Part shown: in pieces, positions 9,589-18,894 of the stretch | Position numbering within the stretch: position 1 is the stretch's first letter | How the letters are laid out: each line of letters starts with the position of its first letter | DNA from: Bartonella massiliensis | GTDB lineage: Bacteria; Pseudomonadota; Alphaproteobacteria; Rhizobiales; Rhizobiaceae | DNA: 64,000 bases | Reading direction: 5' to 3' | NCBI RefSeq assembly: GCF_902150025.1 | Contig: NZ_CABFVS010000002.1 | Coordinates: 62,001 to 126,000, forward strand | The notes under the pieces: model-generated | What the model was told of the DNA's origin: nothing | The model's database searches: none | The model's input: the letters and a program-made list of their open reading frames with translations, nothing else | Made by a program: the position numbers and the translations under genes

Positions 9589-10191
9589 AGTGATAAAAAT
9601 ACACTTCTTTTGCAAGATTAATCCGTAAAGAAATTTGAAAAAGGTGTGTACATTCACGTTAAAATCAGCGGCACTTAAAAGGTTAAAGCACTTTGATGAT
9701 CTATTTGGTTTAATTGAAGTGGCTTAATTTAATTGGAATGATAAGGGGGTACTTGACTTAGAACCAAAGGATTCAACAGGTTATATTTGCGTAAAAGAAT
9801 TGAGTGTATTCATATATTTTGAAGAGATCTCTGTTATCCTATCCAAACAAGATAAGAAAATATGATGGATTACTCTGTGATTGCCATTCAAAGATTTGAT
9901 GATACAAAAAAGGAGCTGTCTTCAAGAAAAATCATATCTAGAGTGCTAGCCTTAAGAATATAACCCCACAGAACTGTATGGAAATATTGGCTTTTTATGC
10001 GATTTGTACATGACATTGTGTAGCTTTTTTACCGTCATGATGTTGAAGATAAGGTCAATATTTTCACATTGTATCTGCTTTTCCACGCTAAAGTGGCGTA
10101 AAAAGATTGCGAATGGTATTGGCTGTTAATTTTTTATCGGTAAGCTGTCTATGTGCGAAATAACATGCAACTCCCGTGGAAACACTCACAA
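9589..10191. other. Degraded sequence after the lysis genes
   Basis: About 600 bases with stops in all frames. Short peptide-like stretches suggest decayed phage coding sequence, but nothing identifiable remains. Confidence 0.4.
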
Positions 10192-10401
10192 CTATTTTTT
10201 ATTTTTGCCTTTATTTTTTAATCGAACTTTTGTATTTTCAAAGGCTGAATGCGCAATCTCTTTAAAAATATTACTTTGCTGTTTTTAGATCGTTTGTCCC
10301 CCAAACACAATAGGACCATTACCTTCTTTGAGAATATCACTCTAATGTCTTGCAAACTTCCACGCTTCTTGTAAAAAAACTTGTGATAGATCAAAATCCA
10401 T
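10192..10401 (-). pseudogene. Remnant of an unidentified phage-like gene
   Basis: A frame of about 70 codons with two in-frame stops reads MDFDLSQVFLQEAWKFARH, stop, SDILKEGNGPIVFGGQTI, stop, then KQQSNIFKEIAHSAFENTK and a basic Lys-rich end. The amino-acid composition is protein-like and the stops could each be single-base changes from sense codons. A different frame starting at 10466 (MFEKIIYALGFFVVYITM) has a good ribosome site GGAGAGTGA and could be the start of a small membrane protein overlapping it. I do not recognise the family. Confidence 0.4.
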
Positions 10402-10863
10402 TTTACGGAGCTCATTGTGATATATACAACGAAAAAGCCAAGAGCGTATATTATCTTTTCAAACATTCACTCTCCTACTTTATCACAATATTGACCTTGA
10501 AGCAAGGTCTTTACCAATGCTGCTGATGAATCTATGAAGCATCCTTACCTAACTTATTTTTTCTCTACTTTTTTCATGCATTACCTGTCCCCCCCTTGGG
10601 GATCACCTTTTAGCCCCCCTTAGTTTATGCCTTGAAACTTTTTCTTTAATTCTTACTTTTTATTGAATTATAAAAATATATGAAGCAAGAGCTTTATATA
10701 TCTTTCTTCTCGTTGCTAAAGCCCAGTCTGCTGACATGAGACACTATTTTTTTATATTTAATATATATTTTTAAATTTATTCGTAACTTGCTAGAAAAGT
10801 TTCTATATTTTGATAGAGAATATTGCATCAGTTCACTTTTTTCAAAGGATTCTTAACAAACAT

Positions 10864-11238
10864 TCAAATTAAAAAACTTTCTTTTAGTTGTGCAAACAGC
10901 CTAGACACCATCTGATAATTTTCTCGCTTACACAAATCCTTTCCGTAGTAACCTTCAACATCACAATAAAGAGGAGAAAAATAAAACAAGGTTTTTGGAC
11001 GCTCATAATGCACAATAAACTCAGACTCGTTTAAATGTTTAATGCGAACACCTAATAAAGGGTAGCCAATAAATTTTAGCTCGCCTTCAAGTTGGAAAGG
11101 ACTAAACTCGTGCGCTACAATGATTTCAACTCTCATCGACAGTTGGCTACCTTCCAGCGAATAATGGGTGTAAATATCAAACTTTGAAGACCGTTCTAAA
11201 TTGTGCTTTATTAAACGTTGAAACCCTTCACGGGCTGC
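10864..11238 (-). pseudogene. Hypothetical protein fragment, 5'-truncated
   Basis: Open frame of 125 codons ending LFAQLKESFLI. The first ATG is at 11136 but has no ribosome site, and protein-like sequence (EGFQRLIKHNLERSSKFDIY) continues upstream to a stop at 11239, so this is probably the C-terminal part of a longer gene whose front is lost. It has an aromatic-rich C-terminal half and no recognised domain. It sits in the phage-remnant region. Confidence 0.4.
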
Positions 11239-12353
11239 TCATCTGAAACGCTAACAATTTTCAAAAAAGAACGATCGTGGTGACATAACATCGTTCCAAA
11301 AGTTTATGACATCACTTAAGAGATTTTGGCTGATTTCAGCAAATAGATTGAATTACCTTCTAAAGTCCCCATGCAGACAAAAGACTTTGTATACAAGCTA
11401 TGAGGAATATCTTAAAAGTTTTAGTAAAATTTCTTTTGTCATCGATATCGGCAGCAACTGGTGTGATAAAATCAACATGTTTTAATTTTTCATACGTAAA
11501 GTATATCCATTATTTTTAATATTCTTGTCAGCTATATTCGCCGTATTCTCATTGCATTGTGATAAAAAGTAACTGCGATATTAAGTTTTATTCTATCGAA
11601 CTGGTTCGTCGCAAAACTATCTGTGTTGGCTGACTAACTCGCCTGACCTCTATGAGAAAGAGTTTTCCTTAGCTACAGAGTAAAATTTACCCTATTGCTT
11701 ACAAGAACAGTTGGATCATTTTGTCCCTATTCTTCACCCTCAAACTGAAGTACAAAATTTACCCTTTGATCTCAGTGCCATAAAACCAAAAAAAGGAACA
11801 ATTTAGCTCTTTCATTTTCTATTCTCGCGAGATTAATTGACTCATGTTTGGGGATTAAGATAATTTTTTTGGTATATCCGCTTGTCTTCTCATAGTATGA
11901 ATAACATAGAAAGAACTGATATCATGAATCTTTCCATGGAGCCCTAGAGAATAAATGATTGATAAACCATGATTTTTGTGGCGCCATTTTGATGCCAAAG
12001 AACCGCTTTCTATAGTACAAGCTGATCCGCGCCTTCTTTATCCGAGGATAATATATTGATTTAATGTTTTCGTATTAAATTGAGAAAATCTAATACTGTA
12101 AAATTTTATTTTAAATTTTTTCATCGTAAATTCATCAGAACTATTGGCGCACGCTACAGCTAGGATTGGTGTGTGGAAAAAACTGCACAAAAAAGAATTG
12201 AGAATACTTCTTATAAAACGTTTAAGTGCAAAGGCTATTGCAATGTTTGGAACGAGAAAATAAAATGATCGTACGAACTGTTTAAAATAGAGGATAAATA
12301 GCACACAAAGTTGCACTTGGAAGTGATAATTTTATAAAGGGGGGGAAGAAGAT
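11239..12353. other. Degraded region before the split transketolase
   Basis: No intact gene. It includes the broken frame at 11608-11806. The sequence near 12000-12330 is open on the minus strand for 92 codons, but its composition does not look protein-like. The transketolase ribosome site (GGGGGGAAGAAG) lies at its end. Confidence 0.45.
11608..11806 (+). pseudogene. Remnant of an unidentified gene with one in-frame stop
   Basis: Reads SQNYLCWLTNSPDLYEKEF then SLATE, a TAA that is one change from CAA, then NLPYCLQEQLDHFVPILHPQ and TEVQNLPFDLSAIKPKKGTI to a true stop. The long protein-like stretch either side of the stop shows a recently broken gene, of which only the C-terminal part is seen. 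The family is not recognised; the context suggests phage or island origin. Confidence 0.4.
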
Positions 12354-13202
12354 ATGGCTTATGTAGCCAATAAAGCAAATATTGATGATGCGATTTATGC
12401 TCTTCGTTTACGCCTTAAAATACTTGATCTTATTAGGAAAGCAAAATCTGGTCACACAGCTGGGAGCCTTTCCTGTATTGATTTTATCTATATCTTATAC
12501 AAATATATTCTTCAAATAGATCCAAAGCGTATCCATGATCCCAATCGAGATCGATATATCCAAAGTAAGGGACACGCCGTTGAAGCGTTGTATATTGTAT
12601 TATCAGAAATGGGGTATTTTGATCCTCAACTTCTTGATACTTATTTAGGCTTTGGTTCGGATTTTATTGGTCATGTCACTAAAAAAGTCCCTGGTATAGA
12701 ACAAAGCACAGGTTCTCTTGGGCATGGCCTATCTCTTGGCACAGGGATGGCTCTCTCTGGACTGCTTAATTCTCAATCTTATCGTGTTTTTGTGCTTCTT
12801 GGTGATGGCGAAATGACAGAGGGTTCTGTTTGGGAAGCAGCACTTTTTTCAGCACATTATAAACTGAGCAACCTCATCGCCGTTGTTGATAGAAATCGGT
12901 TGCAAATTACAGATAAAACGGATGTTTTAATGAAAACAGAGCCCTTAGCAGATAAATTTACAAGTTTTGGCTGGCATGTTGTAGAAATTGATGGTCACGA
13001 TATGGCCCAACTGAAAACATCATTAAAATTACCTCCATTTCATCAGGATAAGCCAACAGCAATTATTATGAATACCATAAAGGGAAGTGGAATTTCTATC
13101 GTGGAAAATGACATAATCTGGCACCATAAAGTTCCAACAGATGAGGAATATAATCTTGCTGTCGAGGAAATTGAGACAAAAATTCAATTAATGGGAGTAT
13201 GA
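12354..13202 (+). CDS. Transketolase, N-terminal (thiamine diphosphate-binding) subunit
   Basis: First half of a split transketolase, 282 residues. It has SGHT (His34), SKGHA (His74), GSLGHGL (His124) and the thiamine diphosphate/metal motif GDGEMTEGSVWEAALFSAHY from residue 150 with the closing VVDRN near 185. The catalytic Glu is on the partner encoded next, which starts four bases inside this gene (ATGA overlap), implying coupled translation and a heteromer. The strong ribosome site GGGGGGAAGAAG precedes ATG 12354. Such two-gene transketolases often act in dedicated sugar pathways rather than the main pentose phosphate route; the substrate is not evident here. Confidence 0.88.
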   Translation: MAYVANKANIDDAIYALRLRLKILDLIRKAKSGHTAGSLSCIDFIYILYKYILQIDPKRIHDPNRDRYIQSKGHAVEALYIVLSEMGYFDPQLLDTYLGFGSDFIGHVTKKVPGIEQSTGSLGHGLSLGTGMALSGLLNSQSYRVFVLLGDGEMTEGSVWEAALFSAHYKLSNLIAVVDRNRLQITDKTDVLMKTEPLADKFTSFGWHVVEIDGHDMAQLKTSLKLPPFHQDKPTAIIMNTIKGSGISIVENDIIWHHKVPTDEEYNLAVEEIETKIQLMGV

Positions 13203-14179
13203 GTGTGGATCATCTTCATCAAAAAACACAAAATGCCGTGAAATTTTCAAACCTCGATATTTTAAATAAGACTCTTATAAAAATAGCAAAATTTGATAAA
13301 GATATTGTTGTTTTAACGGCTGATTCACGCTTATCTGGAAAGATTGATCAATTTGCAAAGCTCTATCCAGAGCGTATTATAGAAGTTGGAATTGCTGAAC
13401 AAAATTTAGTAGGTGTTGCTGCTGGTCTTGCTTCATGTGGCAAAAAGCCTTTTGTTGTTTCGCAGGCTTGTTTTTTGACAACGCGTGCCCTTGAACAAAT
13501 AAAGGTAGATGTCGCTTATTGTGAAAATCCTGTTCGATTAATTGGTATTAGTGCTGGGATTAGCTATGGGGCACTGGGGGCTACACATCATGCTATTTCT
13601 GATTTTGCTTCACTTCGTGCCATTCCCAACATACACATTATTGCTCCTGCGGATAATAAAGAAACAGAAGCTGCAATTCTCTCGACGTTAAGCAGTCCTA
13701 TGCCTGCTTATATACGTTTAGGAAAGCGTGCTCTTACAAATATTCATAAAGATGCTGCAAAAATTGATATCAATAAAGCTTCTGTTATAAAAAAGGGAAA
13801 AGATATTCTCGTACTTGCCACTGGTGAAACGGTGCAGATTTGTCTTGATGCGGCTGAAGAACTCAAAAAATATGAAATTATACCAACAGTTGTCAGTGTA
13901 CCAACAATTCGCCCTTTAGATAACGCATCTCTATTAGAATTTTGTAAATCCCACCGTTCTGTCATTGTTTGTGAAGAGCATAGCATTAACGGGGGGCTTG
14001 GAGATGCCATTGCAAGATTACTTATGGAATACGGTATTGCATGTAGATTTGTATCGTTAGGAATACCAGATGAACCAATCTGTAATGGAAGCCAATTAGA
14101 TGTTTTAGCACATTATGGAATAAGTCGAGAAGGTATAACGAAAACTGTGTTAGAAATGATAAAAGTTATTGATTTATAA
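13199..14179 (+). CDS. Transketolase, C-terminal (pyrimidine-binding) subunit
   Basis: Second half of the split transketolase, 326 residues. The catalytic Glu that activates thiamine is Glu67 in EVGIAEQNLVGVAAGLA. A pyrimidine-binding domain is followed by a C-terminal transketolase domain (about residues 190-315, with VPTIRPLDNASL and CEEHSINGGLGDAIA). It is translationally coupled to the upstream subunit. Together they make about 608 residues, close to a single-chain transketolase. Both genes are intact although the flanking DNA on each side is decayed mobile sequence, which suggests selection or recent arrival. Confidence 0.88.
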   Translation: MSVDHLHQKTQNAVKFSNLDILNKTLIKIAKFDKDIVVLTADSRLSGKIDQFAKLYPERIIEVGIAEQNLVGVAAGLASCGKKPFVVSQACFLTTRALEQIKVDVAYCENPVRLIGISAGISYGALGATHHAISDFASLRAIPNIHIIAPADNKETEAAILSTLSSPMPAYIRLGKRALTNIHKDAAKIDINKASVIKKGKDILVLATGETVQICLDAAEELKKYEIIPTVVSVPTIRPLDNASLLEFCKSHRSVIVCEEHSINGGLGDAIARLLMEYGIACRFVSLGIPDEPICNGSQLDVLAHYGISREGITKTVLEMIKVIDL

Positions 14180-14720
14180 TGATAATATAGCGTTATTCAT
14201 ATTGAATTGAGAGTCCCGAATATCGTAAGATTCTCTCATTTCAAACTTATTTATCTTGAATCAATCAAAACCATTTGTTTGCACATAAAAAGTGGGGGTG
14301 ATGTGTGGGTAAAATTGTATAATAAAAATGGCTCTTATAAATTGTCTTAAATGCCAAAGTCAGTCGCAACACTCAAAGGCTGGCCAATAGTGTGATGGTG
14401 TTGGCTTGCTTCTCCATAAGCGTAAAGATGGCGGTGCTCAATGGCTTTTATATTATTCTAGTGGAGCTTTATCGTTACACCATTCACGAGAGCTGTCGCG
14501 AAATGGGAGTGGTGTACACTTTGAGAGATGTCTCTTTAAAACAAGCCCGTGAATATGCAACCGGGGGGCGTTCTGTTTTACGTGAGGGTCGTGCCCCCAT
14601 TGACATGCAACAAAAAAAAGCGTGAGGCAATGCGCAATCTTCATTATTTAAAATGATATTGCTCTCGACACTTTTGAAAGTCGTAAAGCTGATACAAGAT
14701 ATAAAAAACATTAAACTGCT
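14178..14720 (+). pseudogene. Tyrosine integrase remnant (integrase repeat copy 2)
   Basis: The best preserved N-terminal fragment of a P4-type phage integrase. Pieced across frames it reads LLLHKRKDGGAQW, then ELYRYTIHESCREMG, LRDVSLKQAREYATG, RSVLREGRAPID, and after a frameshift EAMRNLHYLK and DTFESRK. This is the DUF4102-like arm-binding domain and the start of the core-binding domain; the catalytic domain is missing. The leader (GAATCAATCAAAA, TTGCAC) recurs with other copies in the window. It marks the far side of the mobile-remnant stretch that begins at tRNA-Thr. Confidence 0.75.
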
Positions 14721-15286
14721 GTCTAATATGCACGGTCGTAAAAAAACATTATAAATTTAAAACGTCATCAATAATTGGGGATGAAATAAAAAAGTCTGAT
14801 AAGTATGTTAAATCGTGCTGTTTTGTTTTCTCGTGAACGCGTTTTTTAAGATACTATCCTGTATTTTTTTATTGCTTTAAAATATATTTCATAAAATGAC
14901 AATATCATATCCATATAATATATTATTCAATAAAAAATATAAATAAGAGAGGAAAAATGTTCACAGCATTCCTTATATCTATTTTTTCTATGTCAACAGT
15001 TGTTTTGCCTTTAATCGCAGCGCTTGTTCCTTTTTATCCTTAGAATGAGTTTTAACTAAAGTGAATAACAGATTTATGAAGTGTTATTGGTGATTTTTCT
15101 GCGTTTATGATTATTAAGCTTTTTTTCTTTACTCAGTATTGCAATTATTGAATATTTTTTATTATTTTGTGGAGAAGAATTTTGACCTTTTTCCTTAACG
15201 TTAACTGTCAATGTATTTGTGAAATATATAAATATATTCCTCTATAAAAAGCTTTCTTTTTCTAAAAGCAGTATGAAATATTGCTC
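14721..15286. other. Gap with a candidate 28-residue membrane peptide
   Basis: AT-rich. Apart from the short open frame at 14957-15043, listed separately, nothing is recognisable. Confidence 0.4.
14957..15043 (+). CDS. Candidate 28-residue hydrophobic peptide
   Basis: Short frame beginning MFTAFLISIFSMSTVVLPLI and ending in VPFYP, predicted to span the membrane once. A strong ribosome site AGAGAGGA lies six bases before ATG, and AT-rich promoter-like sequence precedes it. There is no clear homologue in my memory. It could be a small membrane protein, a toxin-like peptide or chance; the ribosome site is the main support. Confidence 0.35.
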   Translation: MFTAFLISIFSMSTVVLPLIAALVPFYP

Positions 15287-16450
15287 TCATTGCTTAAAAA
15301 CATCTGTATTCACTAAACTCTCATGTGTAATCTCTTTGATTGTCTGGGCACCAGTCAATGTCATAGCTACCCGCATTTCATTGGCAAAAAGATCAAGTAG
15401 GTGAGCAACACCTTTCTCACCTGCTGCTGCAAGCGCATAAACAAAAGCACGACCAATCATAACAGCATCCGCGCCTTGTGCGATCATGCGTACAACATCA
15501 AGCCCAGAACGCACACCAGAATCCACTAAAATAACCAAATCATTCTTTACAGCCTCCGCAATTGATGGTAATGCCTGTGCCGTTGATAAGGCACCGTCAA
15601 GCTGACGTCCGCCGTGATTGGAAACAACAATCCCATCAGCACCAAATTGTACCGCTTCTCGCGCATCTTCTGGATCAAGAATACCTTTTAGAATCATTTT
15701 TCCCTTCCAGAAATCTCGAATCCATTGTAGATCATTCCAACCAATTGATGGGTCAAAATTTTTTCCAAGCCAACCAACATAATCGTCCAATGCAATCTTC
15801 TTTTTGAGATAAGTGGAAACATTTCCAAGATCATGGGGGCGCCCCATAATACCAACATTCCAAGCCCAATGTGGATGCGTAAAAGCTTGTAAAAAACGGC
15901 GTAACCCAGCATAAGGACCAGACATTCCTGAATGCGCATCACGATAACGTGCACCGGGGGTTGGCATATCAACTGTAAAAACCAACGTGCGTACACCAGA
16001 TGCCCAAGCCCGCTCTAATACATCACGCATGAAACCGCGATCTTTGAGAACATAAAGCTGAAACCAAAATTCCCCTCCAACCGCTTCCTGCACTTCTGCA
16101 ATGGAACAAACTGAAACTGAGGATAGGGTAAAAGGAATGCCTTTTGCAACGGCAGCACGTGCTGCTTGCACTTCACCACGACGTGCATACATGCCCGTTA
16201 GACCAACAGGTGCAAGTATAATCGGTAAATCGAATTTTTGATCAAAAATCTTGGTGGTAAGATCAACAACACCAATCTGTCTCAGAATCTTTTGACGTAG
16301 TGCAAGTGCTTGAAGATCTGTACAATTACGCCGCATCGTTTCTTCAGCATAAGCTCCACCATCAATATAATGAAAAAGAAAAGGAGGAAGCCGACGCTTT
16401 GCTGCCTTGCGATAATCAAATGTTGAAGAAATAATCATTGATGGCACCAT
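15287..16450 (-). CDS. lldD: L-lactate dehydrogenase (FMN, quinone-dependent)
   Basis: FMN-dependent alpha-hydroxy acid dehydrogenase that oxidises L-lactate to pyruvate at the inner membrane. It matches LldD along its length: FHYIDGGAY near residue 27, QLYVLKDRG at 131, [13 protein letters not shown] at 159 and the catalytic base His279 in [13 protein letters not shown]. It has 387 residues. The start at 16450 has AGGA close by; the in-frame ATG at 16438 ([16 protein letters not shown]) matches the usual LldD start better and may be the real one. Convergence on a respiratory lactate substrate fits a Bartonella lifestyle (inference). Confidence 0.92.
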   Translation of the reverse strand: MVPSMIISSTFDYRKAAKRRLPPFLFHYIDGGAYAEETMRRNCTDLQALALRQKILRQIGVVDLTTKIFDQKFDLPIILAPVGLTGMYARRGEVQAARAAVAKGIPFTLSSVSVCSIAEVQEAVGGEFWFQLYVLKDRGFMRDVLERAWASGVRTLVFTVDMPTPGARYRDAHSGMSGPYAGLRRFLQAFTHPHWAWNVGIMGRPHDLGNVSTYLKKKIALDDYVGWLGKNFDPSIGWNDLQWIRDFWKGKMILKGILDPEDAREAVQFGADGIVVSNHGGRQLDGALSTAQALPSIAEAVKNDLVILVDSGVRSGLDVVRMIAQGADAVMIGRAFVYALAAAGEKGVAHLLDLFANEMRVAMTLTGAQTIKEITHESLVNTDVFKQ

Positions 16451-17533
16451 TGTTCCTAAATGAAAAGAAAAGACCTCCTAAAATGCTCTATTGAATAAAT
16501 AGAGGTAACAAGGATTGCAACTTTCTAAAAAAACCAATTGATAAAAACAACGTCTTTTTTTCTCTTTCCCAAATTTAAAACTTCACAATATGGAGCAGTA
16601 TTAATAACATATTCACGTATATATTGTTCATGTACAATTGAAATATTATACTTTCTGTAAAAAAATATCTCTTCGAGAGCTCTTACTTCACCATTTAGTT
16701 TACTATAATTTAACAGTCGTTTCTCCCTTTAAAAGATTATTTACATTATCATTTATAAGAATGGAGAGACCATTGTCATTAATTATAAAATATCCCCTTC
16801 CCCAAAAAGATAAAAAATTATTTACAAATGCTGAAAATAAAACTGTTGTGGACATCCAGAAATTTTCTCATATTAATATTCAAAATTAGAACTGTTATTT
16901 TTTCATAAAATTTTAACAGTGCCTCATTCACATAAAGTATAAAAAAATTTAATGTTCATACGAATAAAATACCTTCATCTTTAATAAGGCTCTGGCAGTA
17001 TTATATCTTAAGGATATAGAGTATTTCTTAAAATTAGAACGTTATTTATAAAATTATTACTAAACTTTAGTCAAAAAAAATATTTATTGGCTCTTAATAA
17101 TCAATTTTATATAAAATAATATATACTAAGCATTTAAGCTCTAAAAAAATGAACTTAATAGCAAAATCTAAAGCTTACATGTTTGTTTTGAACAAGCAAA
17201 AACGTTATTGTTGTATCAAATTTTCGTAACTTATTGATTTATTATCACAATACATATGCATAATATATTTAATATAGTACAGATCTTTCATTTTAGATCT
17301 TTTGACAATGAAACATTTGAAACTATTCTTTTTTTCCTCATAAATGGAGCTCGTATGGATAAAAGCTCTTGAAAAAAGAAGTAAAAATGCCGCTTACATC
17401 CTCTAAAATGCAAAAACAATCATAATTTTTAAAATTGAAAATAGAATGCATGGTACCAGTTTTGTGAAAAACAACTTTTCTTACTTAAAAGATATTTAAG
17501 ACCTACATTTTATCAAAATTCGTCGTTTTCAGC
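16451..17533. other. AT-rich gap between lldD and dcd
   Basis: No convincing gene; an 83-codon frame at 16638 has low-complexity composition and no homologue I recognise. A short decayed integrase leader is at about 17345-17420. The lldD promoter should lie just above 16451. Confidence 0.45.
17345..17420 (+). repeat. Integrase-derived repeat, copy 3 (leader fragment)
   Basis: About 75 bases resemble the segment just before and at the integrase start in other copies (GGATAAAA, then GTAAAAATG and a TAAAATGC block). Strongly decayed. Confidence 0.35.
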
Positions 17534-18622
17534 TTATTTAAAATGCTTGGACAACTTTAAACCCTGTGCTTGATAATGGGAACCAACATCATGTCCATAA
17601 AGAATTGATGGTCGATTAAGCATATGCTCATAGACCAAACGACCAATAATTTGACCATGCTCTAAGATAAAAGGAACTTCATGGCTCCGCACTTCTAAAA
17701 CCGCTTTTGCCCCTTTACCATCTGCTTCCCTATGCCCAAATCCTGGATCAAAAAAGCCTGCATAATGCACCCTAAACTCACCCACTAAAGGATCAAAAGG
17801 GGTCATTTCTGCAGCATAAAGTGGAGGTACATGAACAGATTCTTGTGAAACTAAAATATAAAACTCATCAGGATCAAGAATCAGTTCATTTTGACCACGA
17901 TCAAACAGAGGTTCCCAAAAGTCTAACACATGGGCAACAGCACGTTTATCAATATCAATAACACTTGTATGATGTTTACCGCGATAACCTATAAGCCCGT
18001 TGTCATCTCCTTTTAAATTAATGGAAAGTCCAATACCACCAGCACTAATATTAGGAAGATCATCCGATATCAGCGTTTCTTGCCGTTGCAAAGCATGTAG
18101 CTCAATTTCATTTAAATAACTTTGTCCTTTTCTAAATCGAAGCTGTGATAAATGTGAGCCTGTACGCACCAAAATTGGAAATGTTCGTGGGCTAATTTCT
18201 AAATAAAGCGGACCACGATAACCAGCACAAATTTTATCAAACTCTTGAGCATTATCGGTAATAACGCGTGTAAAAATATCTAATCGTCCCGTAGAGCTTT
18301 TTGGATTGGCAATCGCCGATAAAGTTTCTGGTAAAGCCAAATTTTCCAAAAGTGGAACAATATAAACACACCCCGTTTCCAAAACAGCTCCGTCTCGTAA
18401 ATCAAACTCATGTAACTTTAACCGTTCAAGCTTATCCGAAACTTTTGCATCAAGACCCGGCATAAAGGAAGCACGTATACGATAAGCTTTCTTTCCTAAA
18501 CGAAGATCAAGACTTGCGGGCTGTATTTGAGATTGATCAAATGGACTATGAGCTTTCAGAAAGTTGTTATCAATCAAAGCTTGTATATCACTATCTGCTA
18601 AAATACCGCTTATACGCGCCAT
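17534..18622 (-). CDS. dcd: dCTP deaminase, double-length alphaproteobacterial form
   Basis: Converts dCTP to dUTP for thymidylate synthesis. It has 362 residues, about twice the size of E. coli Dcd (193), with two dUTPase-like modules: QIQPASLDLRLG near residue 32, IANPKSSTGRLDIFTRVITD near 106 (nucleotide-binding Ser/Arg) and a second half containing HYAGFFDPGFGHREADGKG around 287 and VLEVRSHEVPFILEHGQIIG. This duplicated form is common in Rhizobiales. It is divergent from mutL across a 270-base promoter gap. Confidence 0.88.
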   Translation of the reverse strand: MARISGILADSDIQALIDNNFLKAHSPFDQSQIQPASLDLRLGKKAYRIRASFMPGLDAKVSDKLERLKLHEFDLRDGAVLETGCVYIVPLLENLALPETLSAIANPKSSTGRLDIFTRVITDNAQEFDKICAGYRGPLYLEISPRTFPILVRTGSHLSQLRFRKGQSYLNEIELHALQRQETLISDDLPNISAGGIGLSINLKGDDNGLIGYRGKHHTSVIDIDKRAVAHVLDFWEPLFDRGQNELILDPDEFYILVSQESVHVPPLYAAEMTPFDPLVGEFRVHYAGFFDPGFGHREADGKGAKAVLEVRSHEVPFILEHGQIIGRLVYEHMLNRPSILYGHDVGSHYQAQGLKLSKHFK

Positions 18623-18894
18623 ATATATTGCCTTCCCTTTTTACACTGTTTCTTTTTTGACCTAGATGATCAATTGCTGCAAGCTATTTTAGGATGATAA
18701 AAACTATTTTTCTATTTTTTCCAACTAATTTGTTAATACTTCGAAGAATGAAAAACATTTAATATAATACGCTCTCGAAAAAATAAGAAGCGTTTAGAAA
18801 TAATAGTTCTTCTATCCTCTCATTCTTGAATGTTGCACAAATAATGTTATCATAATTTTCTACAAACCCTTTAAGAATCCTGTTAGAATTTATT

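Noticed and set aside
12038-12316. 92-codon open frame on the minus strand upstream of the transketolase
   Set aside because: Phe/Ile/Ser-rich random-like sequence in the transketolase leader; no ribosome site.
6583-14720. Second attachment-site copy of the tRNA-Thr 3' end
   Set aside because: I searched by eye for GGTTCGAATCC and ATGCGGCACC downstream and saw no second copy in the window, so island ends are not defined.
16638-16889. 83-codon open frame on the plus strand
   Set aside because: No ribosome site, no recognisable domain, within an AT-rich gap.
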